From Streptomyces capillispiralis (GTDB lineage: Bacteria; Actinomycetota; Actinomycetes; Streptomycetales; Streptomycetaceae), in contig NZ_VIWV01000001.1 in the NCBI RefSeq assembly GCF_007829875.1, positions 4,620,501-4,684,500 on the forward strand: DNA of 64,000 nucleotides, in the 5' to 3' direction. The stretch's first letter is position 1; the number at the start of each line of letters is the position of its first letter. Of the stretch, positions 42,332 through 51,577 are shown one piece after another. The notes below the pieces were generated by a model. That model was not told the origin of the DNA. It was given only the letters and a program-made list of their open reading frames with translations, and did no database searches. The position numbers were made by a program, and so were the translations under genes.

Positions 42332-42436
42332 CGGCAAGCGGCGGTCGGCGAGCGGCAAGCGGCGGTCGGCAAGCGGCGGTCGGCAGTCGGCGAGCGACGG
42401 TCGGCAGCCGGCGAGCGGCAACCGGCAGTCGGCGAG
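42332..42436. repeat. Fifteen tandem heptamers (CGGCNNN)
   Basis: Fifteen consecutive 7-base units, fourteen starting CGGC and one CGAC, with endings such as AAG, GGT, GAG and AGT. Seven is not a multiple of three and no coding frame runs through sensibly. It occupies the gap between the thiolase control region and the end of the SGNH hydrolase gene. Confidence 0.9.
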
Positions 42437-42458
42437 CGGGCCCCGAGGGCAAGGACGC

Positions 42459-43475
42459 CTAGACCGGCGGTGCCACCGGCTCCGCCTCCGGCACCCGCCG
42501 GCGGCGGCGGCGCTTCAGCAGGGCCCACGGTCCCCGCGCCCCCGGCATCGCCGCGGTGACCTCCGTGCCCGCCTCCGACGCCGCCTCCGCCGCCGCCCGG
42601 GCCACCGGCAGGAACCCCTCGCGGCGGGCGGCGTCCGGCCGCTCCTCGTCCGCCGGCCACAGCCCCAGGGCCGCGCACACCGTCGGCAGGACCGCCATCG
42701 CGGCCGTCGCGTACCCCTCGACGGAGGGGTGGTAGCTGTCCGGGCCGAACAGCTCGCGCGGGTTCGCGGCGAACTCGGGGCCCAGCAGGTCCCCCAGTGA
42801 CACCGTGCGCCCGCCCTGCTCGACCACGCCGATCGTCTGCGCCGCCGCCAGCTGGCGGGAGGCGCGGCGGGCCAGCCAGCGCAGGGGCTGCCGCACCGGC
42901 TCGATGGTGCCGAGGTCGGGGCAGGTGCCGACGACCACCTCCGCACCGGCGGTCCGCAGCCGGCGGACCGCCGCGGCCAGCTGCCGCACCGAACGGGTGG
43001 GCGGTGTGCGATGGGTGACGTCGTTGGCGCCGACCATGATCACGCAGATGTCGGGCACCCGGGAGGGGTCCGCCAGCGCCAGCGTCACCTGCCGGTCCAG
43101 GTCGTCCGAGCGGGCCCCGGGCACCGCCACCGTGCTCAGCCCCACCGGACGCTCCGCGATCGCCGCGACGCCCGCCGCCAGCAGCGCGCCCGGGGTCTGC
43201 CCCGCCCGGTGCACGCCCTGGCCGACGGCCGTGGAGTCCCCCAGCATGGTCAGCCGCAGCGCCGGCTCCCCGGGCACCGTGTAGGCCGCGCCGTACAGGC
43301 CGTCCGCGTTCGGCACGTGCGGCGTCGTGCCGTTGCCCACGCGGCGCCGCGCCAGCCGGGCCTCGGCCAGCAGCAGTCCCACGGTGGCCGCGCCGGCCAG
43401 GCCGATGCCGCCGCCGCCGTATGCCGCGCCGGCCGCGATCCGCCGGGCCACCCTCGCCCTCGACATGCTCGTCAT
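42459..43475 (-). CDS. SGNH/GDSL-type hydrolase, membrane-anchored
   Basis: 338 residues. An N-terminal hydrophobic segment (GIGLAGAATVGLLLAEARLA) anchors or exports the enzyme. SGNH blocks follow: LGDSTAVGQG (nucleophile Ser), GARSDDL (Gly), GANDVTH (Asn) and DSYHPSVEGY (Asp-His). It would be an esterase, lipase or acyl hydrolase at the cell surface. ATG 43475 is selected from several; GAGG and a farther GGAGG precede it, with ATG 43466 as alternative. The C-terminus is Arg-rich (KRRRRRR). It diverges from the CBS gene at 43639. Confidence 0.88.
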   Translation of the reverse strand: MTSMSRARVARRIAAGAAYGGGGIGLAGAATVGLLLAEARLARRRVGNGTTPHVPNADGLYGAAYTVPGEPALRLTMLGDSTAVGQGVHRAGQTPGALLAAGVAAIAERPVGLSTVAVPGARSDDLDRQVTLALADPSRVPDICVIMVGANDVTHRTPPTRSVRQLAAAVRRLRTAGAEVVVGTCPDLGTIEPVRQPLRWLARRASRQLAAAQTIGVVEQGGRTVSLGDLLGPEFAANPRELFGPDSYHPSVEGYATAAMAVLPTVCAALGLWPADEERPDAARREGFLPVARAAAEAASEAGTEVTAAMPGARGPWALLKRRRRRRVPEAEPVAPPV

Positions 43476-43638
43476 GCCTCGCCGCCACCTCCTCGAGCCG
43501 TACACCCAGTGCTTGCCCCGTACGGACCGTGCTCCAATCCCAACAGCGAGTGAACGACCCCGAGGGGTCCGGGCCCGGAAGGGCCTAGGCTGGCCTGACC
43601 ACTAGGACCACATCTTTTGCAAGCATCCGGAGACAACG

Positions 43639-45027
<1,389 letters not shown>

Positions 45028-45356
45028 CGGAGCGTCCGGGAGCCTGAAGGCGAACGGGAGTCGAACGGCCGGGAACGGAAGCGTTCGTGATCTTCGTGGA
45101 AGTGGTACGAGCGTGTCACGTCCGCGCAGCACTCGCTTAACACGGGTCCGGCACAGTGGTGGGTGTCGGCAGGGCGGGAGCGGCTCCCCGCCCCGGCCGA
45201 CGCCCAAACGGCGTCGAAGGACCTCCGGAGCGGCTCCCGGACCTCCATGGACGCCTCGGACGCGCAGCCGGTCCCGACCGGCCCGCGTCCCCCGCGGGGA
45301 CCGCCGTCGTCCCGCCCCCCGGTCACGGGGGTGCGGCGGTCCCCGCGCAGTCTTCT
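45028..45356. other. Intergenic stretch after cystathionine beta-synthase
   Basis: No coding frame is convincing. A GTCCCC...GGGGAC dyad lies near 45288-45302. The AT-richer part around 45090-45145 could hold a promoter but no gene follows on the plus strand. Confidence 0.5.
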
Positions 45357-45387
45357 CCGCCGGGGCCCGGCCTTCCCGGCCCGGCGG
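45357..45387 (-). terminator. Hairpin at the end of the DUF membrane-protein gene
   Basis: CCGCCGGG-G-CCCGG pairs imperfectly with CCGGCCCGGCGG. It directly follows the minus-strand stop codon. Confidence 0.45.
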
Positions 45388-45388
45388 G

Positions 45389-45820
45389 TCAGTCCTCCCA
45401 GTCGCCGTCCCGGGACGACCCGCGCCGGCCGAACAGGCCCGGGTTGGTGCGGACCGCCTGGACGACGTTGACGCCGACGATGCCGGCCCAGGCGGCCAGC
45501 AGGCCGGGCAGATGGGCCACGCCCCCGCCGATGGCCGACAGCGGCACCGCCAGGACCAGCGAGACGATCCCGAAGCCGAAACGCTCGCCCCAGGTGTCCG
45601 TCACCTTCGGCGAGCGCGCGTCCCGGGCCGCCACCATCTGCTGCTCGGCGAACTGCCGGCGCACCCGGCGCTCCACCACCCCGTCGATCCGCTGGTCGAC
45701 CTTCTCCAGGAACGAGTCGACCAGCGCGGACTCGTACTCCTCGCCCAGCTCCCCGCGGGCTCGCAGGGAGGCGTGGAGTTCCTTCTTCAGCTCGGTGTCC
45801 CGCGCGTCCATTCCGCTCAT
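45389..45820 (-). CDS. Small membrane protein of unknown function
   Basis: 143 residues. The first ~80 are charged and helical (DTELKKELHASLRARGELGEEYESALVDSFLEKVDQRIDGVVERRV); two hydrophobic segments follow (FGFGIVSLVLAVPLSAIGG and LLAAWAGIVGVNVVQAV). This is a widespread Streptomyces integral-membrane family without assigned function. ATG 45820 gives a sensible N-terminus; TACCGT, a possible -10, ends eight bases upstream, so the mRNA may be leaderless. GTG 45829 and ATG 45811 are alternatives. Confidence 0.75.
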   Translation of the reverse strand: MSGMDARDTELKKELHASLRARGELGEEYESALVDSFLEKVDQRIDGVVERRVRRQFAEQQMVAARDARSPKVTDTWGERFGFGIVSLVLAVPLSAIGGGVAHLPGLLAAWAGIVGVNVVQAVRTNPGLFGRRGSSRDGDWED

Positions 45821-45910
45821 GCCGTCCACGGTAGGCAGCCGGTACGCCGGTGGCACTGGGGGTAACCCCCCTCTCCGCCTCGGGCCCGCCGGGGCCCGGG
45901 CGGCCGTGTC

Positions 45911-46867
45911 TCAGCCGCCCGCGACGATCTTCGCGGCGGCCTTCAGCTGCTGGTCGCGTGCGGCCCTGGCGTCGTTCAGCTGCTCCTGCTTCGCGGCGAT
46001 GTCCTTGTTCTGCATCGCCGCCTCCGTGTCCCGCCACACCTTCACCACGTCGGCCGACTCCTTGCACGCGACGTCCGCGACCGCCATCTGGATCTCCTCC
46101 GCGCCCGCGGTGTCGCCCTTGATGACCGGTGAACGCGGCGGGTCGACCGGCGAGTTGAAGGTGTACCCCTTGCCGGCCATGCACGCCGACCACTCCTTGA
46201 ACACCTTCAGCACCGCGGGGGCGTTCTGCGACTCGGCGTAGCTCTTCGCACGGATCTCCGCCGCCGTCCTGCTGCGCCCGTACTCCTTGCCCTGGGCCAG
46301 CCGGCGCCCGGCCTGGCCGATGCAGCCGCCGTCGGGGATGACCCCGATCTTCCGCAGCTCCGGGTTCTGGAAGTCCTGGTCGGGGTCGTCCCTGGGCGGG
46401 CCGACCATGGCGAGCCGTTCGTCGGAGTTGTGGTTCGCCCTCGGTCCGCTCTTGAGGCCGCCGCCCGCCGCGTTCTGCGCGGGCGCGTCGGGGTTGGGCG
46501 GCATGTGGTAGCCGTACTTCCGCGCGAGCTCCGGTTTGACGACCCCGTAGCGGCGGCCGTTGGCGTAGGGGTCGCCGGGCGGGGCCTTGGTGCCGGTGGG
46601 CACCTCGTAGTCGAAGCCGTATTTCTTCATGCAGGTGTCGGCGAGCATCGCCTGGGCCCGGTTCAGTTCCTCCGCCTGAGGAATCGAGAACATGTATGCG
46701 TCGATGGGCAGGGAAATGCCGGAGGTGTCGTTTGCGGCCGGGTCCCCCGCTGTTTTCGCCGCCGTATCGGAAGCGCCGCCGGAAGAAGTGGAGCAGCCCG
46801 CCAATGCCAGTACCGCGATGATGGCGGCAGTCGCACCGGAATATGTACGCGCAGGATTTTTTGCCAT
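45911..46867 (-). CDS. Lipoprotein of unknown function near a MacAB-like exporter
   Basis: 318 residues. Signal peptide with lipobox LALAGC at residues ~20-25, then Ser/Gly/Ala linker. The mature protein has spaced Cys residues in patterns AQAMLADTCMKKYGFDY, GGCIGQAG, WSACMAGKGY and ADVACKE, suggesting two disulfides. A C-terminal helix (EQLNDARAARDQQLKAA) closes it. I recall similar lipoproteins beside peptidoglycan-binding MacA-like/MacB loci in other streptomycetes. ATG 46867 gives the more typical signal peptide; ATG 46885 is possible. It follows the secreted I36-like gene on the same strand by 99 bases. Confidence 0.75.
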   Translation of the reverse strand: MAKNPARTYSGATAAIIAVLALAGCSTSSGGASDTAAKTAGDPAANDTSGISLPIDAYMFSIPQAEELNRAQAMLADTCMKKYGFDYEVPTGTKAPPGDPYANGRRYGVVKPELARKYGYHMPPNPDAPAQNAAGGGLKSGPRANHNSDERLAMVGPPRDDPDQDFQNPELRKIGVIPDGGCIGQAGRRLAQGKEYGRSRTAAEIRAKSYAESQNAPAVLKVFKEWSACMAGKGYTFNSPVDPPRSPVIKGDTAGAEEIQMAVADVACKESADVVKVWRDTEAAMQNKDIAAKQEQLNDARAARDQQLKAAAKIVAGG

Positions 46868-46966
46868 GCTGTCGAATTCACCCATCGAAAGGAGCGCCCG
46901 CAGAAGTCCTCACGCGAAGACGGAAATGGCCGAAGCCGTGGGCCCGGCCATTTCCACGCCACTGGA

Positions 46967-47371
46967 TCAGCAGCTACACGACGCGTTCTCGTTGTACGTG
47001 TAGTAGAGCTGGCCGTAGGTGTGGGGGTTGAACCAGTCGAGGTTGCCCATCTGGTTCGAGTTGTAGTAGATGAGCGACATGAACTGGCCGTCGGCCTCGC
47101 CGGAGGCGGCGTTGTTCTTGATCGGCTGGCCCTTGGCGTTGCCGTCGGGCCAGGTCAGGCCCTCGAAGTTGTAGGCGCCGACGTCGAAGCCGGCGCCCGA
47201 GCCCTGCTGGTAGCTGTTGTAGAACAGGCAGGTCGCCCAGCCGCAGCGGCCGGTGTTCCCCCACGTGTCACCGGAGTAGTGCTCCGCTGCGCCGGCCGGC
47301 GGCGCGATGAACAGGGTGGTGGCGGCCGCCGCGGTGGCGGCGAATGCCACGGCTCTCTTCCTGAGGTTCAT
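46967..47371 (-). CDS. Small secreted I36-like (beta/gamma-crystallin-type) protein
   Basis: 134 residues. Signal peptide cleaved near PPAGAAEHY (residue ~31). The mature ~100 residues, CGWATCLFYNSYQQGSGAGF, IKNNAASGEADGQF and SLIYYNSNQMGNLDWF, resemble the Streptomyces peptidase-inhibitor I36/SMI type with crystallin-like repeats. It ends in Cys-Ser-Cys, and has four Cys in total. ATG 47371 follows GAAGGG. The promoter matches TTGACC with 17-base spacing. Its divergence from a MacAB-like exporter suggests it could be the secreted partner or substrate. Confidence 0.75.
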   Translation of the reverse strand: MNLRKRAVAFAATAAAATTLFIAPPAGAAEHYSGDTWGNTGRCGWATCLFYNSYQQGSGAGFDVGAYNFEGLTWPDGNAKGQPIKNNAASGEADGQFMSLIYYNSNQMGNLDWFNPHTYGQLYYTYNENASCSC

Positions 47372-47482
47372 GTACAGCCCTTCAACTAGTGGTTTGCGAG
47401 GCCCTGAAAAGGGGAACGCAAGTGCACTTCGCTCCCCCCGGTGCAATGAACCTGTCGACCGAACGGCGGGATCGACGACCGG

Positions 47483-47511
47483 ATCCTCACACGGTCCTCA
47501 CCGGCGGTCAA
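47483..47511 (-). promoter_or_regulatory. Promoter of the I36-like gene
   Basis: On the minus strand TTGACC is followed after 17 bases by GAGGAT. A similar TTGACCGGCG occurs on the plus strand at 47631 before the adaptor gene. GGTGCATGC is directly repeated at 47564 and 47598 between them. The 398-base gap 47372-47769 holds no other gene. Confidence 0.5.
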
Positions 47512-47769
47512 GGTGATTTATTTTCGGCCATCACGTCCTGATCGGCCCCGTTCGGGGCGGCCCGGTGCATGCAAACCGGACATACGGGGAGTGCGTCGGT
47601 GCATGCGCCATCTGCTCGATATTCGGGGTCTTGACCGGCGTGGTGGGCCTCTGGAAATGTGTGCGGGCGGCAATTTCCGCGAGCGCACTTCCCGGACGGT
47701 CGCAGGGGGAAACCGTCCATTTCTTGCAGGGGGAGGCGGCACGCGATCCGGCCGCGACGGAAGGACCTC

Positions 47770-49593
47770 ATGGCCACCCAATCGCCTGTCGACGAGCCGT
47801 CGCCCCTCGATGAGCCCGCGCCCGTCGGCGAGCCGTCGCCCCTCGATCAGAACGCGCCCGGCGACGTGCCGTCGGCCCTCGACGAACCGGTGTCCGCCGA
47901 CGGGCCGGTGTCCACCGACGAACCGGTGTCCGCCGACGGGCCGTCGGCCGTCGAGGGACCGGCCGTGCTCGACGTGCCCGGTACCGGCGCGACGCCCCCG
48001 AAGCGGGTCTCCGGTCTGAGCCGGCGACGGAAGGTGTTCGTCTCCATCGCCGTCATCGCGGCGTCCGTCTCCGCCGGCGGACTGGCCGCCGCCTCGTTCG
48101 TGAAGTCCCCCGCGCAGCAGGCGGCGGAGCAGAAGCCCCCGCCCGCCGGCCCGTTGACCACACCGGTCGCCAAGCGGGTGCTCGCCAACAGCCTCATCAC
48201 CCGGGGCACCGTGGTGGCGTCGTCGACGCTGTCGGCCACTCCCACCGGCGCCTCCGGCAAGGACGGCGGAGGCGGCGGCGCGATCATCACCGCGGTCCAC
48301 ACCGAGGTCGGGCGGAAGGTGGAACCCGGCCAGGTACTCGTCGACGTGTCCGGCCGCCCGCTGATCGCCCTGCCGGGAGCACTCCCCTCCTACACCGACC
48401 TCAGACCCGGGGACACGAACGACGCCGTCGCCCAGCTCCAGGACGCCCTGCGGCAACTCGGCCACACCACCGGCCCGGACAGGCGCGGCCACTTCGGCGA
48501 GGGCACCAAGAACGCCGTGAAACGCTTCTACACCGACCTGGGGTACAGCGTCCCCGACACCGGTGGCACCGGCGGCGCGGCCGACAAGGCCGAACTGCTC
48601 GCCGCCGACAACAAGGTGGCCGCCGCACAGCGCCAGGTGGACGCCATGCGACGGCAGATCGCCGCCCGGGACGGCGCCGGGGACGAGAGCGGAAGCGGAC
48701 GCGGGACCGGGGGCGGCGACGGTGACGGCGCGGACGTCAAGGCGCAGGCGGACACGGGTCAGGCGTCCTCACCCGGTACGGCACAGGAGCAGCCGGAGCA
48801 GCAGGGGCAGCAGGGCGCGGGGCCGGACCCCGGTGAGCCGCTCGACGTACAGCTGAGCCATCTGGAGACGGCCCTCGCACAGGCGCGGCAGGCCCGGGCC
48901 GACCTCGTCGCGCGGACCGGTCCGATGGTCCCCATGTCGGAGGTGGTGTTCATCCCCTCGTTCCCGGCGCGGGTCACCGCGGTCAACGGCGCCCGGGGAT
49001 CGGCGGTCTCCTCCCCGCTCATCACCTTCTCCGCCGGGGAACTCCAGGTGTCCGCCCAGCTCGACCCCGCCCAGGGGCAGCTCCTGCGCGCCGGCATGAA
49101 GGTGAAGATCAACGCGGACGCGCTCGGCCTGGAGGCCGGGGCCACGGTGAAGAGCGTCGGCAGCGTCACCACGGTGCCGCCGAACGGCACCCCGGGCGCG
49201 GACGGGGGCGACGGCGCCGGTGCGGCCGCCGCGGACGGGGCGGCCCCCGCGTCCGGCAGTACGGGAGGCGGCGGGGGCGGCGGACCGGCGGGCGGCGTGG
49301 CGCCGTACGTCCCCGTGGTGATCGTCCCCGACAAGCCGCTCGGCGCACGGTGGAACGGGCAGGCCGTGCGGCTGACCATCACCTCCGCGCAGACCGAGGG
49401 GGAGGTGCTGGTGGTGCCGTCGGCGGCCGTCACCTCGCGCGCCGACGGAAGGACGACGGTGACGGTGCTGAGAGGCACCACCCGCACCCAGGTCGTGGTC
49501 ACCCCGGGCCTCTCGGGCGACGGCTACGTCCAGGTGACACCGGTCGAGGGCGGTCTGCGCCCCGGGGACGACGTCGTGGTGGGCACGCGATGA
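47770..49593 (+). CDS. MacA/HlyD-like adaptor with peptidoglycan-binding domain
   Basis: 607 residues. A cytoplasmic N-terminus has acidic repeats of the type DEPS/ADGP (residues 5-75), then one membrane helix (VFVSIAVIAASVSAGGLAAASFV). Outside, a barrel/lipoyl-like half-motif (VGRKVEPGQVLVDVSGRP) precedes a PG_binding_1 domain (RPGDTNDAVAQLQDALRQLGH), a coiled-coil hairpin interrupted by a Gly/Gln-rich spacer, and beta-barrel domains ending VVTPGLSGDGYVQVTP. This is a membrane-fusion adaptor adapted to a Gram-positive wall. ATG 47770 follows GGAAGGA. It overlaps the ATPase start by ATGA. Confidence 0.88.
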   Translation: MATQSPVDEPSPLDEPAPVGEPSPLDQNAPGDVPSALDEPVSADGPVSTDEPVSADGPSAVEGPAVLDVPGTGATPPKRVSGLSRRRKVFVSIAVIAASVSAGGLAAASFVKSPAQQAAEQKPPPAGPLTTPVAKRVLANSLITRGTVVASSTLSATPTGASGKDGGGGGAIITAVHTEVGRKVEPGQVLVDVSGRPLIALPGALPSYTDLRPGDTNDAVAQLQDALRQLGHTTGPDRRGHFGEGTKNAVKRFYTDLGYSVPDTGGTGGAADKAELLAADNKVAAAQRQVDAMRRQIAARDGAGDESGSGRGTGGGDGDGADVKAQADTGQASSPGTAQEQPEQQGQQGAGPDPGEPLDVQLSHLETALAQARQARADLVARTGPMVPMSEVVFIPSFPARVTAVNGARGSAVSSPLITFSAGELQVSAQLDPAQGQLLRAGMKVKINADALGLEAGATVKSVGSVTTVPPNGTPGADGGDGAGAAAADGAAPASGSTGGGGGGGPAGGVAPYVPVVIVPDKPLGARWNGQAVRLTITSAQTEGEVLVVPSAAVTSRADGRTTVTVLRGTTRTQVVVTPGLSGDGYVQVTPVEGGLRPGDDVVVGTR

Positions 49594-50321
49594 GATTCCC
49601 GCGCCGACGCGCCCACCTGACCGGGCCCGACGCCGACACGCCGGTCATCCGGCTCTCCGGGGTCGCCATGACCTACCCCGGGCCGCCGCCCGTGCCGGCG
49701 CTGCGGCCGACCGACCTGACCATCGGGCGCGGCGAGTACGTCACCGTGGTCGGCCCGTCCGGATCGGGCAAGTCCACCTTCCTCAACGTCGTCGGACTGC
49801 TCGACCGCCCCACGGCAGGGACGTATCTGCTCGACGGCATCGACGTCGCCGGGCTGCGGGAGGCCGACCGGACGGCGCTGCGGGGCCGGCGGATCGGGTT
49901 CGTGTTCCAGTCGTTCAACCTGCTTCCGCACCGCAGCGCGCTGGAGAACGTCAACCTCGCCCAGCTCTACAACGACACGCCGCGCTCCCTGCGGACCGCC
50001 GCCGCCGAGGAGGCCCTCGCCCAGGTCGGTCTCGCGCACCGGATCGACGCCCTGCCCACCCGGCTGTCGGGCGGCGAACGCCAGCGCGTGGCGATGGCCC
50101 GCGCGCTGGTGACCCGGCCGTCGCTGCTGCTGTGCGACGAGCCCACCGGGAACCTCGACACCGCCACCGCCGAGAGCGTCCTGACGCTGCTGGACGACCT
50201 GCACCGGCAGGGCCTGACGATCCTGCTCATCACCCACGACCCCAACGTCGCGGTACGCGGCACCCGCACCGTGGCCATCCGCGACGGCCACCTCACGGAA
50301 CTGGCCGCGACCCATGCCTGA
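49590..50321 (+). CDS. MacB-type ABC ATP-binding protein
   Basis: 243 residues. Walker A GPSGSGKST, Q-loop FVFQSFNLLPH, signature LSGGERQRVAMARAL, Walker B LLLCDEPTGNLD and H-loop ITHDP intact. It overlaps the adaptor by four bases and the permease by eight, marking a single translational unit. Its substrate-side partners are the adaptor and the permease. It differs clearly from the two MacB/LolD ATPases elsewhere in the window (LSGGERQ rather than LSGGQQQ). Confidence 0.94.
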   Translation: MRFPRRRAHLTGPDADTPVIRLSGVAMTYPGPPPVPALRPTDLTIGRGEYVTVVGPSGSGKSTFLNVVGLLDRPTAGTYLLDGIDVAGLREADRTALRGRRIGFVFQSFNLLPHRSALENVNLAQLYNDTPRSLRTAAAEEALAQVGLAHRIDALPTRLSGGERQRVAMARALVTRPSLLLCDEPTGNLDTATAESVLTLLDDLHRQGLTILLITHDPNVAVRGTRTVAIRDGHLTELAATHA

Positions 50322-51546
50322 ACCCCGGCGCCTGCGCTCCACGTTCCCCGTGCGGGACATGCTGTCCGAGGCCCTGTCGGGCATGCTGCAACGTCCGGGC
50401 CGGACGGTCCTCACCCTGCTCGGTACGGTGCTGGGGGTGGGCGCGTTCGTCGCCATCCTCGGTTTCACCGCGACCACCAGCGGCCAGATCAGCTCCCGCT
50501 TCAACGCGCTGTCCGCCACCGAGGTCGACATCAACGACGTCGGCACCGGGCTTCCCGGTGACACGTCGATGTCGTTCGACGAGGACTCCAACGCGCGGGT
50601 GCGGGCGCTCCCGGGGGTGGTGCACTCGGGCGTGTGGTGGGCCCTCCCGCTGCGCGACCCCGTGGTGACGGCCTCCGCGAACCGCGACGCCACCGACGCC
50701 GGAGACCCCGGCGGCCTCAACCTGTTCGCCGCGGACCCCTCCGCGCTGGCCGCCACCCATCCCACCCTCGGCAGCGGCACCCTCTACAACGCCTTCCACG
50801 AGTCCCGCTCGGAGAAGGTCGCCGTGCTCGGCAAGGCCGCCGCCCGCCGGCTGGGCATCAGCCGGCTGGACACCCAGCCGGCGGTCTTCATCGACGACAC
50901 CGCCTACACGGTGGTCGGCGTCATCGACGACATGCGACGCGAACCCGCCATGCTGATGGGCGTCATCATCCCGACGTCCACCGCCCTCGACGCCTACGGT
51001 CCCCCCACGGTGAACCGCGCCACCATGATCGTCGAGACCCGGCTGGGCGCCGCGCAGCAGGTGGCGCGGCAGGCACCGGTCGTCATCCGGCCCAACAACC
51101 CGGACCTGCTCCAGGCGGTCGCCCCGGTGGACCCCAAGACGCTGGAGAACGGCGTCACCGGGGATCTGAACTCCCTCTTCCTGCTGCTCGCGGCGATCAG
51201 TCTGGTCATCGGCGCCATCGGCATCGCCAACACCACCCTGGTCGCCGTCCTGGAACGCACGGCGGAGATCGGCCTGCGCCGCTCGCTGGGGGCGCGCCCC
51301 CGGCACATCGCCTCGCAGTTCCTCACGGAGTCGACCGTGCTGGGCACGCTGGGCGGGCTGATCGGCACGGCGATCGGCGTGGCCCTGGTGGTGTGCGTGG
51401 CCATCGCCCGCGACTGGACGGCGATCCTCCAGCCCTGGGGGGTGCTGCCCGCCCCGCTCATCGGTTCCCTGGTCGGGCTGGTGGCCGGGCTGTACCCGGC
51501 CCTGCGGGCGGCCACCATCGAACCCGTCGAGGCACTGCGGCGCTGA
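50314..51546 (+). CDS. MacB-type ABC permease
   Basis: 410 residues, the single-unit MacB form: helix 1 (TVLTLLGTVLGVGAFVAIL), a large extracellular MacB_PCD domain (residues ~45-260) and three FtsX helices with ERTAEIGLRRSLGARPRHIASQF before the last two. It works with the ATPase and adaptor as a tripartite-like exporter of peptides, lipopeptides or toxins. ATG 50314 overlaps the ATPase by eight bases. Confidence 0.94.
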   Translation: MPEPRRLRSTFPVRDMLSEALSGMLQRPGRTVLTLLGTVLGVGAFVAILGFTATTSGQISSRFNALSATEVDINDVGTGLPGDTSMSFDEDSNARVRALPGVVHSGVWWALPLRDPVVTASANRDATDAGDPGGLNLFAADPSALAATHPTLGSGTLYNAFHESRSEKVAVLGKAAARRLGISRLDTQPAVFIDDTAYTVVGVIDDMRREPAMLMGVIIPTSTALDAYGPPTVNRATMIVETRLGAAQQVARQAPVVIRPNNPDLLQAVAPVDPKTLENGVTGDLNSLFLLLAAISLVIGAIGIANTTLVAVLERTAEIGLRRSLGARPRHIASQFLTESTVLGTLGGLIGTAIGVALVVCVAIARDWTAILQPWGVLPAPLIGSLVGLVAGLYPALRAATIEPVEALRR

Positions 51547-51577
51547 TGCCCGTGGAGCCGCGGGCGGCGGGCTCGGG

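Noticed and set aside
45163..45471. 102-residue frame after the CBS gene
   Set aside because: Overlaps the opposing membrane-protein gene, with a random Arg/Pro/Ser composition.
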